Shown here: in pieces, positions 28,081-37,577 of the stretch
How positions within the stretch are numbered: the stretch's first letter is position 1
Layout: each line of letters opens with the position of its first letter
Source of the DNA: Citrobacter amalonaticus
GTDB lineage: Bacteria > Pseudomonadota > Gammaproteobacteria > Enterobacterales > Enterobacteriaceae
Reading direction: 5' to 3'
NCBI RefSeq assembly: GCF_018323885.1
Contig: NZ_AP024585.1
Coordinates: 2,418,001-2,482,000, forward strand
DNA: 64,000 nucleotides
Notes under the pieces: generated by a model
Database searches by the model: none
The model's input: the letters and a program-made list of their open reading frames with translations, nothing else
What the model was told of the DNA's origin: nothing
Made by a program: the position numbers and the translations under genes

Positions 28081-28578
28081 ATGAATATGAAAACGCTCGA
28101 GGATGTTTTCATCCATTTACTTTCAGACACCTATAGCGCGGAAAAACAATTAACCCGTGGTCTGGCGAAACTGGCCCGCGCGGCCTCTGACGAAAAACTC
28201 AGCGCCGCGTTTAATGCGCACCTGGAAGAAACTCAAGGGCAAATTGCGCGTATAGACCAGATAATCGAACAGGAACCGAAGATTAAGATTAAACGCATGA
28301 AATGCGCAGCGATGGAAGGCTTAATTGAAGAAGCCAATGAAGTCATCGAAAGTACAGAAAAAAATGAAGTTCGCGATGCTGCATTAATTGCGGCCGCCCA
28401 AAAAGTTGAGCACTATGAAATTGCCAGTTACGGCACGCTGGCAACCCTCGCCGAACAGTTGGGCTATCCCGCCGCGGTAAAACTTCTGGCGCAAACGCTT
28501 GAAGAAGAAAAAGAAACCGATTTGAAATTAACTGACCTGGCGGTCGGTAATATCAATAAAAGTGCGGAGAAACGATAA
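28081..28578 (+). CDS. yciF: YciF, ferritin-like DUF892 stress protein
   Basis: 165 residues (E. coli YciF 166). DUF892 four-helix bundle of the ferritin-like/rubrerythrin superfamily. The start MNMKTLEDVFIHLLSDTYSAEKQL and EGLIEEANEVIESTEK are diagnostic, with Glu and His residues (EETQGQI, KVEHYEIASYG, EEEKETD) positioned as di-metal ligands. Structures of YciF show a dimer with metal-binding potential; function is stress-related but unproven. The ATG at 28081 gives the E. coli N-terminus and follows GGGAGAGG; an upstream extension in the frame is not needed. No yciE or katN follows, unlike the K-12 or Salmonella clusters. Confidence 0.92.
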   Translation: MNMKTLEDVFIHLLSDTYSAEKQLTRGLAKLARAASDEKLSAAFNAHLEETQGQIARIDQIIEQEPKIKIKRMKCAAMEGLIEEANEVIESTEKNEVRDAALIAAAQKVEHYEIASYGTLATLAEQLGYPAAVKLLAQTLEEEKETDLKLTDLAVGNINKSAEKR

Positions 28579-28663
28579 CCGCGCCCGAGGTTATTGGTTG
28601 GTAAGAAAAAACAGTTTTGTTGCGCTCTGCTTATGGCAGCGCTTTGTCATGGGGTAGCATACC

Positions 28664-30070
28664 GTGCCTGAACTTGATGCTTTTCATCTGGCCCGTTTTC
28701 AGTTCGCCTTCACTGTCTCTTTTCACATTCTTTTCCCGGCGATTACCATCGGGCTGGCCAGCTATCTGGTGGTACTGGAAGGAATGTGGCTGCGCACGCA
28801 CAACAACCTCTGGCGTTCGCTTTACAACTTCTGGCTAAAAATCTTTGCCGTCAATTTTGGCATGGGCGTCGTTTCCGGTCTGGTGATGGCCTACCAGTTC
28901 GGCACAAACTGGAGCGGATTTTCCCAGTTTGCCGGCAGTATTACCGGCCCACTGCTGCTTTACGAAGTGCTCACCGCCTTCTTCCTGGAGGCGGGTTTTC
29001 TGGGCGTGATGCTGTTTGGCTGGAACAGAGTTTCTCCAGCGCTGCATTTTTTCACCACCTGCATGGTGGCACTGGGAACGCTGATGTCCACTTTCTGGAT
29101 CCTCGCGTCAAACAGCTGGATGCAGACGCCGCAAGGTTTCAGCATTGAAAACGGTCACGTGATCCCGCAGGACTGGATGGCGATCATTTTCAACCCCTCC
29201 TTTCCGTATCGTCTGTTCCATATGTCGATCGCCGCCTTCCTGAGTAGCGCGATGTTTGTGGGAGCCTCTGCCGCCTGGCATTTACTTCGCGGCAACGACA
29301 CGCCGGCCATCCGCAAAATGTTTTCCATGGCGATGTGGATGGCGTTAATCGTCGCGCCGATTCAGGCGGTGGTCGGCGATATGCACGGTCTCAATACCCT
29401 TGAGCATCAGCCGGTAAAAATCGCCGCTATCGAAGGCCACTGGGAAAACACACCCGGCGAGGCTACGCCGCTCTTGCTGTTGGGGATGCCGGACATGGAA
29501 GAGGAGCGCACAAAATACGGTCTGGAGATCCCGGCGCTGGGTAGTCTGATCCTGACCCACAGTCTGGATAAACAGGTTCCTGCGCTGAAGGATTATCCCA
29601 AAGAAGATCGCCCTAACTCCCCTGTTGTCTTCTGGTCGTTTCGTATCATGGTGGGCATAGGTTTACTCATGATTGCGCTGGGTCTCTGTAGCGTCTGGCT
29701 GCGCTGGCGCCAGCGCCTGTATCAGTCTCGCCCGTTCCTGTGGTTTGCGCTGGGAATGGGCCCTGCCGGACTACTGGCGCTGTTAGCGGGTTGGGTCACG
29801 ACGGAAGCAGGACGTCAACCGTGGGTGATCTACGGATTCTTACGCACCCGCGATGCGGTGTCATTACACAGCACGATGCAAATGGTCATCAGCTTGCTGG
29901 TCTTTATCATCGTCTACTGTGCTGTTTTTGGCGTGGGCTATTACTACATTTTCAGGCTCATTCGCAAAGGTCCGCAACCTGTCAGTGAACTGACGTCACA
30001 AACGGATGGCACCCCGGCTCGCCCCCTCTCGGCGGCAGAACCGGTGACGGATGAAGAGGAGAAGGTGTAA
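28664..30070 (+). CDS. cioA: cytochrome bd-type (CIO-like) quinol oxidase subunit I
   Basis: 468 residues, shorter than CydA (522) because the Q-loop insertion is missing, as in cyanide-insensitive oxidases (CioA/CyxA group). It couples quinol oxidation to reduction of O2 to water in the inner membrane. Haem ligands: the b595 His at residue 21 (FTVSFHILFP), the His of FPYRLFHMS for b558, and the Met of HSTMQMVISLL. The Q-loop start KIAAIEGHWEN and the GRQPWVIYG motif are present. The start is GTG at 28664 with GGGG nine bases upstream; no in-frame ATG gives the MPELDAFHLARFQFA N-terminus. Its TAA overlaps the next ATG. The symbol is by family, not proven orthology. Confidence 0.87.
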   Translation: MPELDAFHLARFQFAFTVSFHILFPAITIGLASYLVVLEGMWLRTHNNLWRSLYNFWLKIFAVNFGMGVVSGLVMAYQFGTNWSGFSQFAGSITGPLLLYEVLTAFFLEAGFLGVMLFGWNRVSPALHFFTTCMVALGTLMSTFWILASNSWMQTPQGFSIENGHVIPQDWMAIIFNPSFPYRLFHMSIAAFLSSAMFVGASAAWHLLRGNDTPAIRKMFSMAMWMALIVAPIQAVVGDMHGLNTLEHQPVKIAAIEGHWENTPGEATPLLLLGMPDMEEERTKYGLEIPALGSLILTHSLDKQVPALKDYPKEDRPNSPVVFWSFRIMVGIGLLMIALGLCSVWLRWRQRLYQSRPFLWFALGMGPAGLLALLAGWVTTEAGRQPWVIYGFLRTRDAVSLHSTMQMVISLLVFIIVYCAVFGVGYYYIFRLIRKGPQPVSELTSQTDGTPARPLSAAEPVTDEEEKV

Positions 30071-31080
30071 TGGGTATCGATATCACCGTAATGTGGTTTG
30101 TCATCATTATCTTTGCCACCCTGATGTACATCGTGATGGATGGTTTCGATCTGGGCATTGGGATGTTGTTCAGCGTGGTTCACGACGCTGGTGAGCGTGA
30201 CGTGATGGTAAACAGCGTGGCACCCGTCTGGGACGGTAATGAGACCTGGCTGGTGCTCGGCGGCGCGGGCCTTTTTGGCGCGTTCCCGCTGGCCTATGCG
30301 GTGATCACCGACGCACTGGCGATTCCGCTGACAATGATGCTCATCGGTCTGATTTTTCGTGGCGTGGCCTTTGAGTTTCGTTTTAAGGCGACCCCTTCCC
30401 ACCGACCATTCTGGGATTACGCCTTTGCCGGCGGTTCGCTGCTCGCGACATTCAGCCAGGGCATTGTGGTGGGCGCGGTGATTAACGGCTTCGAGGTGAC
30501 AGAACGCCGTTTTGCGGGTTCAGCACTGGACTGGCTCACCCCCTTCAACCTCTTTTGCGGCGTCGGCCTGATCGTCGCCTATCTGCTGCTCGGCACCAGT
30601 TGGCTGATTATGAAAAGCGAGGGTTCGCTGCAAGCGCGAATGCGCGTTCTGACCCGTAAAGTCCTCCTCGCCCTGTTGGGGGTTATTGCGGTGGTGAGCG
30701 TCTGGACGCCGCTCGGCTGGCCCGCTATCGCCGAACGGTGGTTTACCCTGCCCAATTTCTTCTGGTTTGTCCCGGTGCCCATTCTTGTACTGGTATTGAG
30801 CCTGTGGATTTGGCGACTGAGCGCAGAGATGAACAGCCATGCGCGACCCTTTATTCTGACGCTGGGTTTGATTTTCCTCGGCTTCAGCGGGCTGGGCATC
30901 AGCTTATGGCCGCATATTATCCCACCGCATATCACGCTGTGGGAGGCGGCAGCACCGCCTGCCAGCCAACGGTTTATGCTGGTGGGAACCCTGCTGATTA
31001 TCCCGGTCATTTTGATGTACACCGCCTGGAGCTACTTTGTTTTCCGTGGCAAGGTTTCCGGGGGTGAAGGCTATCATTGA
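30070..31080 (+). CDS. cioB: cytochrome bd-type (CIO-like) quinol oxidase subunit II
   Basis: 336 residues, CydB family, about eight transmembrane helices. Conserved start IVMDGFDLGIGML and the acidic WDGNETWLVLGGAGLFGAFP near residue 55 are present; the latter line a proton or oxygen path in known structures. The family includes CydB, AppB and CioB. The ATG overlaps the subunit I stop by one base (TAATG), so translation is coupled. No CydX/AppX-type small subunit was recognised immediately downstream. It pairs with the preceding gene to form a full oxidase, additional to the cydAB and appCB expected elsewhere in such genomes. Confidence 0.87.
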   Translation: MGIDITVMWFVIIIFATLMYIVMDGFDLGIGMLFSVVHDAGERDVMVNSVAPVWDGNETWLVLGGAGLFGAFPLAYAVITDALAIPLTMMLIGLIFRGVAFEFRFKATPSHRPFWDYAFAGGSLLATFSQGIVVGAVINGFEVTERRFAGSALDWLTPFNLFCGVGLIVAYLLLGTSWLIMKSEGSLQARMRVLTRKVLLALLGVIAVVSVWTPLGWPAIAERWFTLPNFFWFVPVPILVLVLSLWIWRLSAEMNSHARPFILTLGLIFLGFSGLGISLWPHIIPPHITLWEAAAPPASQRFMLVGTLLIIPVILMYTAWSYFVFRGKVSGGEGYH

Positions 31081-31113
31081 GCGTCAGATCGCAGAGCGTA
31101 TTGATCACTGGGG

Positions 31114-31632
31114 TCAACGCCCCTCCCAGGCAGAGATCTCTTCCAGGAGTACTGCAAGGCTGAAACGGACTGCTTTTTCGATAACATCCTGACACTCACC
31201 AGAAAAAAGCTCGCGCTTTGTGACAATCTCGCCGCGGAGATTCCACGCAAACCAGACCGTTCCGGCGGGCGTTCCGTCTTCCCCACCGTCCGGACCGGCG
31301 TACCCACTGATGGCAATGCTGATATCGGTCCCGGCACGCTCGCGTATGCCCGTGGACATCTCTTTGACCGTCTGTTCACTCACTGCGGTATATTTTTCCA
31401 GCGTACTGGCCTGTACGCCGAGCAGTGTCTGCTTCGCCCTGTCACTAAAGGTAATAACGCCAATATCATAAAAGGCGGCGGTATCGGATTCCGCACAGAG
31501 TGCCGTCGCCAGATTACCGCCGGTGCAGGACTCAGCGGTGGTTAACGATAATCCTCGGTCAATGAACATATTGGCTAGCTGTTTCGTGAGTTCGCCGGTG
31601 GTTTTCGCTTCGTTATAGGCTGCTTCATTCAT
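31114..31632 (-). CDS. CinA C-terminal domain protein (PncC/YdeJ-like)
   Basis: 172 residues, only the CinA C-terminal domain with no N-terminal MoCF part. Features: LSLTTAESCTGGNLATALC near residue 30 (catalytic Ser region), GVITFSDRAKQTLLGV, ISGYAGPDGGEDGTPAGTVWFAW near 110, and the ending AVLLEEISAW. Active family members deamidate nicotinamide mononucleotide (PncC); E. coli YdeJ is a paralogue reported to lack or have little of that activity. The start ATG has AGGAGAAGGATG upstream. It is convergent with the bd oxidase operon. Accessory here relative to K-12. Confidence 0.85.
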   Translation of the reverse strand: MNEAAYNEAKTTGELTKQLANMFIDRGLSLTTAESCTGGNLATALCAESDTAAFYDIGVITFSDRAKQTLLGVQASTLEKYTAVSEQTVKEMSTGIRERAGTDISIAISGYAGPDGGEDGTPAGTVWFAWNLRGEIVTKRELFSGECQDVIEKAVRFSLAVLLEEISAWEGR

Positions 31633-31798
31633 CCTTCTTCTCCTTAGCTTTCATCAGGAATAACGGAAATATGATCATTACGCTCCAGAATGGCGTATTG
31701 ACTTTTTGCGGGCTCCGTAATGCCCTGATTCTGTCGCACCGTGACCAGGCTAATCATCGTCAGCGTCGCACCAGTGACAGAAAATCATTGTCTGACCA

Positions 31799-31992
31799 GA
31801 ATTCAGAAGTAAGTTTAAGCCGTTTACCGTCGGACGTGTAAAAGGTGCTGGTATTCGTCGCCGTAATCCGTACCATACGCGACATACTTTTGCCTGTAGG
31901 CTTCGCTCAACCGAAGCGTTCACGTCTTTTATTGCAAACCCGATGGGGCATGAAACGCGCGCAGGTGGTATATGAAATTGACGTAGCCTGAA
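31799..31992 (+). pseudogene. remnant of a Rac-type (IntR-like) tyrosine-recombinase C-terminus
   Basis: In the plus frame starting at 31802 the translation includes KGAGIRRRNPYHTRHTFAC at 31841-31897, the RHTFA active-site block of phage integrases (Arg-His pair). About 24 residues later FIANPMGHET follows, the GH box. One frameshift near 31958 then gives QVVYEIDVA, matching the end-helix with the nucleophile Tyr. The frame has a TGA at 31793 and no start, so it is dead. The strand and position, just before ttcA, match intR of the E. coli Rac prophage, which integrates in ttcA. Confidence 0.75.
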
Positions 31993-32094
31993 TCGACGTA
32001 TTGACGACGAGCAGACTGCCAGGCGAAACGCAAAACTGGCACGGTGATACGCGTGTCGTGACATGCCCCTTTCCGGTGTTCGAGACAGTAAATA

Positions 32095-33030
32095 ATGTTA
32101 GAAAATCAACAAGCGACGAAGAAAGAACAGTACAACCTGAATAAATTGCAGAAACGTCTGCGCCGTAACGTCGGCGAAGCGATTGCCGATTTCAATATGA
32201 TTGAAGATGGCGACCGGATCATGGTCTGCCTGTCCGGTGGTAAAGACAGCTACACCATGCTGGAAATTTTGCGCAATCTACAGCAAAGCGCCCCGATTAG
32301 CTTTTCGCTGGTTGCCGTTAACCTGGATCAGAAACAACCCGGTTTCCCTGAACACATTCTGCCTGAGTATCTTGAGCAACTGGGCGTTGAGTACAAAATA
32401 GTTGAAGAGAACACGTATGGGATCGTGAAAGATAAGATCCCGGAAGGCAAAACCACCTGCTCTCTTTGTTCACGCCTGCGTCGCGGTATTCTGTATCGCA
32501 CGGCGACGGAACTGGGTGCGACTAAAATTGCGCTGGGTCACCATCGCGACGACATTCTGCAAACCCTGTTCCTGAATATGTTCTACGGCGGGAAAATGAA
32601 AGGGATGCCGCCGAAACTGATGAGCGATGATGGTAAACATATCGTGATCCGCCCACTGGCTTACTGCCGTGAGAAGGATATCGAACGCTTTGCTGAAGCC
32701 AAAGGCTTCCCGATCATCCCTTGCAACCTGTGCGGTTCGCAACCAAACCTGCAACGTCAGGTGATTGCCGATATGCTGCGTGACTGGGATAAGCGTTATC
32801 CAGGCCGTATTGAAACCATGTTCAGCGCCATGCAGAACGTGGTGCCTTCACACCTGAGCGACATTAACCTGTTCGACTTCAAAGGGATTAAGCACGGTTC
32901 TGACGTTATTGATGGCGGCGATCTGGCATTTGATCGTGAAGAGATCCCGCTCCAGCCTGCAGGCTGGCAACCGGAAGAAGACGATAATCAGCTTGATGAA
33001 CTTCGCCTGAACGTTGTCGAAGTGAAGTAA
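32095..33030 (+). CDS. ttcA: tRNA 2-thiocytidine biosynthesis protein TtcA
   Basis: 311 residues, same length as E. coli TtcA. ATP-dependent, iron-sulfur enzyme that thiolates cytidine 32 of some tRNAs. The PP-loop [10 protein letters not shown] is near residue 47, and two CxxC pairs, CSLC near 122 and CNLC near 213, hold the cluster. [10 protein letters not shown] is the conserved PP-loop partner motif. The start ATG at 32095 gives [17 protein letters not shown]. The 5' end contains the Rac prophage attachment segment, yet the gene is intact, consistent with reconstitution or loss of the prophage. Confidence 0.95.
   Translation: MLENQQATKKEQYNLNKLQKRLRRNVGEAIADFNMIEDGDRIMVCLSGGKDSYTMLEILRNLQQSAPISFSLVAVNLDQKQPGFPEHILPEYLEQLGVEYKIVEENTYGIVKDKIPEGKTTCSLCSRLRRGILYRTATELGATKIALGHHRDDILQTLFLNMFYGGKMKGMPPKLMSDDGKHIVIRPLAYCREKDIERFAEAKGFPIIPCNLCGSQPNLQRQVIADMLRDWDKRYPGRIETMFSAMQNVVPSHLSDINLFDFKGIKHGSDVIDGGDLAFDREEIPLQPAGWQPEEDDNQLDELRLNVVEVK
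32119..32144. other. putative Rac-type attachment core within ttcA
   Basis: Twenty-six bases in the 5' end of ttcA, encoding KKEQYNLN, closely match on the minus strand the Rac att core as I remember it (TTGTTCAGGTTGTATTG... then TTCTTTCTT), differing at two positions. The integrase remnant 130 bases upstream supports past integration. The core is quoted from memory. Confidence 0.5.
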
Positions 33031-33037
33031 TAGCCAT

Positions 33038-33064
33038 GGGCCGGATCGTTTTCATCTCCGGCCC
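33038..33064. terminator. hairpin between convergent ttcA and dbpA
   Basis: 8-bp stem GGGCCGGA/TCCGGCCC with an 11-base loop, 7 bases after the ttcA stop and just before the dbpA stop. No strong T run, so likely a bidirectional but imperfect terminator. Confidence 0.5.
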
Positions 33065-33073
33065 AACTCGGGT

Positions 33074-34447
33074 TTATTTCAGTAAACGCACCCGACAGGT
33101 TTTACCTTTAATCTTCCCATTCTGCAGTTGTTTCCATGCCTTATGCGCGACCGACTGACGGACCGCCACATAGACATGCGCCGGATGCACGGTAATTTTG
33201 CCAATGTCCGCGCCATCCAGACCCATATCTCCAGTTAACGCCCCCAGCACATCGCCTGGTCGCATTTTGGCTTTCTTGCCACCGTCGATACACAATGTCG
33301 CCATTTCGGCGACCAGCGGCGCGATGCTGCGTTGCGTTGGCGCAGGGACCCAGTTAAGGCGGATCTGCAGCATTTCAGAGAGAATATTCGCCCGCTGCGC
33401 CTCTTCCGGAGCACAAAAACTGATAGCCAGACCGCTGTTCCCGGCGCGCGCGGTACGGCCAATCCGGTGGACGTGCACCTCCGGATCCCACGCCAGTTCG
33501 AAATTCACCACCAGCTCCAGCGATTTGATATCAAGCCCGCGGGCCGCAACATCCGTCGCCACCAGCACCCGCGCGCTGCCGTTGGCAAAACGCACCAGCG
33601 TCTGATCGCGGTCTCGCTGTTCCAGATCGCCATGAAGCGCCAGCGCGCTTTGCCCGGCCTCATTGAGCGCATCGCACACCGCCTGACAATCCTTTTTAGT
33701 ATTACAGAACACCACGCAGGAAGCCGGCTGATGCTGACTGAGCAACGTTTGCAACAGCGGTATCTTACCGTGCGCAGAGGTTTCAAAGAATTGCTGTTCG
33801 ACGGCGGGGAGCGCATCCACCGTGTCAATTTCGATAGCGAGCGGATTTCGCTGCACGCGACCGCTGATTGCGGCAATCGCTTCCGGCCAGGTGGCCGAAA
33901 ACAATAGCGTCTGACGCGACGCGGGCGCGAAACGGATCACCTCGTCGATTGCCTCACTGAATCCCATATCCAGCATCCGGTCTGCTTCATCCATCACCAG
34001 CGTGGTCAACGCGTCCAGCGAAACGGTGCCCTTTTGCAAATGGTCGAGCAAACGACCAGGCGTGGCGACGATAATATGCGGCGCGTGCTGAAGAGAATCG
34101 CGCTGTGCTCCGAAGGGTTGACCACCGCAAAGCGTCAGGATTTTGGTATTCGGTAAGAAACGCGCCAGACGACGTAGTTCAGCGGCCACCTGATCCGCCA
34201 GTTCGCGCGTCGGGCACAGAACCAGCGACTGCGTCTGAAACAGAGTGGCATCAATATGCTGTAACAAACCGAGACCAAATGCTGCCGTTTTACCGCTGCC
34301 AGTTTTTGCCTGCACCCGCACATCCTGCCCGGCAAGGATCGCTGGCAGCGCCGCCGCCTGGACGGGGGTCATGGACAGATACCCCAACTCGTTCAGATTC
34401 TCGAGCTGGGCGGCGGGTAATACATTCAGGGTAGCAAAAGCAGTCAC
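33074..34447 (-). CDS. dbpA: ATP-dependent RNA helicase DbpA
   Basis: 457 residues, same length as E. coli DbpA. DEAD-box helicase that acts on 23S rRNA hairpin 92 in 50S assembly. Motifs: TPVQAAALP (Q motif) near residue 27, AKTGSGKTAAFGL (I) near 48, PGRLLDHL near 135, DEADRML (II) near 153, SATW (III) and HRIGRTARAG (VI) near 335. The C-terminal ~75 residues (KKAKMRPGDVLGALTGDMGLDG) form the specific rRNA-binding RRM-like domain. Divergent features upstream are the small proline-rich gene and fnrS on the same strand. Confidence 0.96.
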   Translation of the reverse strand: MTAFATLNVLPAAQLENLNELGYLSMTPVQAAALPAILAGQDVRVQAKTGSGKTAAFGLGLLQHIDATLFQTQSLVLCPTRELADQVAAELRRLARFLPNTKILTLCGGQPFGAQRDSLQHAPHIIVATPGRLLDHLQKGTVSLDALTTLVMDEADRMLDMGFSEAIDEVIRFAPASRQTLLFSATWPEAIAAISGRVQRNPLAIEIDTVDALPAVEQQFFETSAHGKIPLLQTLLSQHQPASCVVFCNTKKDCQAVCDALNEAGQSALALHGDLEQRDRDQTLVRFANGSARVLVATDVAARGLDIKSLELVVNFELAWDPEVHVHRIGRTARAGNSGLAISFCAPEEAQRANILSEMLQIRLNWVPAPTQRSIAPLVAEMATLCIDGGKKAKMRPGDVLGALTGDMGLDGADIGKITVHPAHVYVAVRQSVAHKAWKQLQNGKIKGKTCRVRLLK

Positions 34448-34470
34448 AATTTAATCTCACGGTAAACGAC

Positions 34471-34659
34471 TCACAGTCGGCAGGCGCGTATCCTCGCAGA
34501 TCTGCGGCTGTGATGCGACAACTTAATCGGTACTTCGTCGGGCGGCGGGTCGGGCATCGGCTGTGGACGTGGGATCGGATCGGGCACAGGAACGGGATCG
34601 GTGGGAACGGGATCCGAGAAATGAATGTCTTGTTGGCGGTGAGTTAACAGATGGAACAT
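34471..34659 (-). CDS. small proline-rich protein, unknown function
   Basis: 62 residues, not recognised. The centre (residues 16-42) is an unbroken Asp-Pro/Pro-Val run (DPVPTDPVPVPDPIPRPQP), and the C-terminus is basic (HHSRRSARIRACRL). There is no signal peptide or membrane helix. A strong GGAGG lies 5 bases before the ATG, which makes a real gene more likely than chance. It sits between fnrS and dbpA on the same strand, 23 bases upstream of the dbpA ATG, and could be co-transcribed with dbpA. The proline run suggests an extended or partner-binding peptide and a possible need for EF-P; this is inference. Confidence 0.6.
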   Translation of the reverse strand: MFHLLTHRQQDIHFSDPVPTDPVPVPDPIPRPQPMPDPPPDEVPIKLSHHSRRSARIRACRL

Positions 34660-34717
34660 TTTTGCCTCCGGGATTTCATTGGCTCCCTTTCAGGGTAGTC
34701 GCTGAAAACGTACAGGC

Positions 34718-34839
34718 AAAAAAAAGCCGACTTATTTAAGTCGGCGTCGTACGAATCAATTGTGCTATGCAGTAATTCAAAAAAGGAAGTAAGACAATAT
34801 GGAGCGCAACGCCCATCGCTTGACGTTGCATTCACCTGC
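34718..34839 (-). ncRNA. fnrS: anaerobic small RNA FnrS
   Basis: 122 bases on the minus strand between zntB and dbpA, the E. coli fnrS locus. The sequence from GCAGGTGAATGCAACGTCAA (5' end at 34839) to the U-tract at 34718-34725 agrees almost throughout with E. coli FnrS as I remember it, and the length is the same. The terminator stem is GCCGACTTA/TAAGTCGGC. The RNA is made without oxygen under FNR (and ArcA), and with Hfq represses mRNAs of aerobic enzymes such as sodB. Its activator gene fnr is also in this window. Confidence 0.95.
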
Positions 34840-34874
34840 AAGAGTGATATTGCCCCGAACAGGCGTGCTATTTA

Positions 34875-34888
34875 TTGACTTCGCTCAA
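34875..34888 (-). promoter_or_regulatory. FNR box of the fnrS promoter
   Basis: On the minus strand TTGAGCGAAGTCAA (TTGAG-N4-GTCAA), one mismatch per half from TTGAT-N4-ATCAA. Its centre is 42 bases upstream of the fnrS 5' end, the class II activator position. The -10-like hexamer AATATC is at 34846-34851. Confidence 0.8.
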
Positions 34889-34934
34889 TCTTAAAGCCGT
34901 TTTTAGGCAGAGAAATCTCTTAAAACACCCGTTT

Positions 34935-35969
<1,035 letters not shown>

Positions 35970-36007
35970 TTAAGCAACCACTCATTCTCCCAATGTGTTA
36001 TCAGGAC

Positions 36008-37141
36008 TTATGAAAACCCGCGAGTGTAGCGCTTGTGCGCTGAGGGAGAAATCACTTCTGTTGCATCACTTAAACGGAACTGATGGGTTTTCGACTGGAG
36101 ATCGACAACCTGTGATTTCAGTACATCCGACGATCCGGATAATTCATCCACCATCAACGCGTTACTTTGAGTAACTTTTTCCAGTTCATTCATTGCCTGG
36201 GCTATCTGATTTATTCCTTTTTCCTGTTCCGCCGTGGTGGTTGATATTTCATGCATCAACTGACTTAACTGCCCAGCGCCCTGGACGATTTCCTGCATAT
36301 TCTTTTCTGTCTCGCCCACAACCGTTGCGCCTTGCTGCACATTTTGATGGGTGACGTCGATAAGCCCCCGAATATTTTTTGCGGCTTCGGCACTTCTGTG
36401 CGCCAGATTTCGCACCTCCGTCGCCACCACGGAAAATCCTTTTCCCTGCTCACCGGCGCGCGCCGCTTCGACTGCGGCATTCAGGGCCAGAATATTGGTC
36501 TGAAACGCAATATCATCAATCAGGGTAATTATTTCTGTCATTTGCTGGGTACAAGTCGTAATCGAATGCATGTTGCTGGCAACCTGAATCATTAATTCGC
36601 TGCCTTTGTATGCACATTGCATCGCGCTATTGGCCTGCTGGTTAGCGAGTCGCGTGTGGTCAGCGTTGTTACGCGTACTGGCGGCCATCTGTTCCATGCT
36701 GGCCGCCGTCTGGATTAAAGAGGCAGACTGCTGCTCCGTTTTTACGGATAATTCAGCGCTACGGGCGGCCAGTTGCTCTGACAACAACAGCGCCGTCTTC
36801 GAGGAAAGTCGGATCTCACGTACCAGCGTCGCGATACTGCCGGATAAGCTGTTGATACCCGGAATCAGTCTCCCGGCACAGTTATTACCAAATTCGGGAA
36901 TATAAACGGCGAGATTTCCCGCTGTCACCTGTTCAATACTTTTCTTTACGGTATTAATGGGCGTGACAAGATATATTGTCATGTAGCACCATAAGGCGAA
37001 TAACGCCAACAAAAAAATCACGTTCATTGAAATAATAACCGGCAGCCTGACCGAGTACATTATTTGCACAGTGTTAATCAGGCCAAAGGTAAATAGCAGA
37101 AATACGATAATAAATGTTCTGACGCTAATGTGTTTTAACAT
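36008..37141 (-). CDS. methyl-accepting chemotaxis protein with minimal periplasmic part
   Basis: 377 residues. Two hydrophobic helices (about residues 8-27 and 34-58) are separated by only a few residues, so there is almost no periplasmic sensing domain. A HAMP-like stretch follows, then a full signalling domain with the hairpin tip [20 protein letters not shown] and [20 protein letters not shown]. The tail lacks the NWETF receptor pentapeptide and ends YTRGFS. Such a protein may sense a membrane or cytosolic cue, or act through partners. K-12 has no gene here. It lies next to dgcM, which may be functionally linked, but that is inference. Confidence 0.88.
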   Translation of the reverse strand: MLKHISVRTFIIVFLLFTFGLINTVQIMYSVRLPVIISMNVIFLLALFALWCYMTIYLVTPINTVKKSIEQVTAGNLAVYIPEFGNNCAGRLIPGINSLSGSIATLVREIRLSSKTALLLSEQLAARSAELSVKTEQQSASLIQTAASMEQMAASTRNNADHTRLANQQANSAMQCAYKGSELMIQVASNMHSITTCTQQMTEIITLIDDIAFQTNILALNAAVEAARAGEQGKGFSVVATEVRNLAHRSAEAAKNIRGLIDVTHQNVQQGATVVGETEKNMQEIVQGAGQLSQLMHEISTTTAEQEKGINQIAQAMNELEKVTQSNALMVDELSGSSDVLKSQVVDLQSKTHQFRLSDATEVISPSAHKRYTRGFS

Positions 37142-37577
37142 TTTAAACCTGTTAGAGGTTAATATGGCAGGTCATATTTATATAGCATCAGAAAAGCATA
37201 TATTCTTCTCGTTCCGCTCTCTGTCCAAACTTCACGCAGAGATCCATAAAATTTACCTTAAAGAAGGATATTGCCGATTAAGTTTACCTTATTCTTATTG
37301 TTCATCATGAGGTGAGGCCGCTTTCCCTTACCCTCCCAAGCGATTCTACTGCTTAACAATTAAGTGATACGACACTCATCATTGATGAACGTTTAATCTG
37401 GCTTAAATGATTAGATTTCATAACGTGTTAATAAGCGCACTCGTGCTCTTGCCGCTTTTCGCCTCTGGACGTTAATGAGGTGGGCAAAAATTCCAGTAGC
37501 TGACCTTTCATTTCTCATGCGAATGGATGAATCCCTGCTAAATTTAACTGCACGACAGACATTCGATGGAAAGCCAG

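Noticed and set aside
31750..32064. 104-residue minus-strand frame upstream of ttcA
   Set aside because: Antisense to the integrase remnant, which has clear family motifs on the plus strand.
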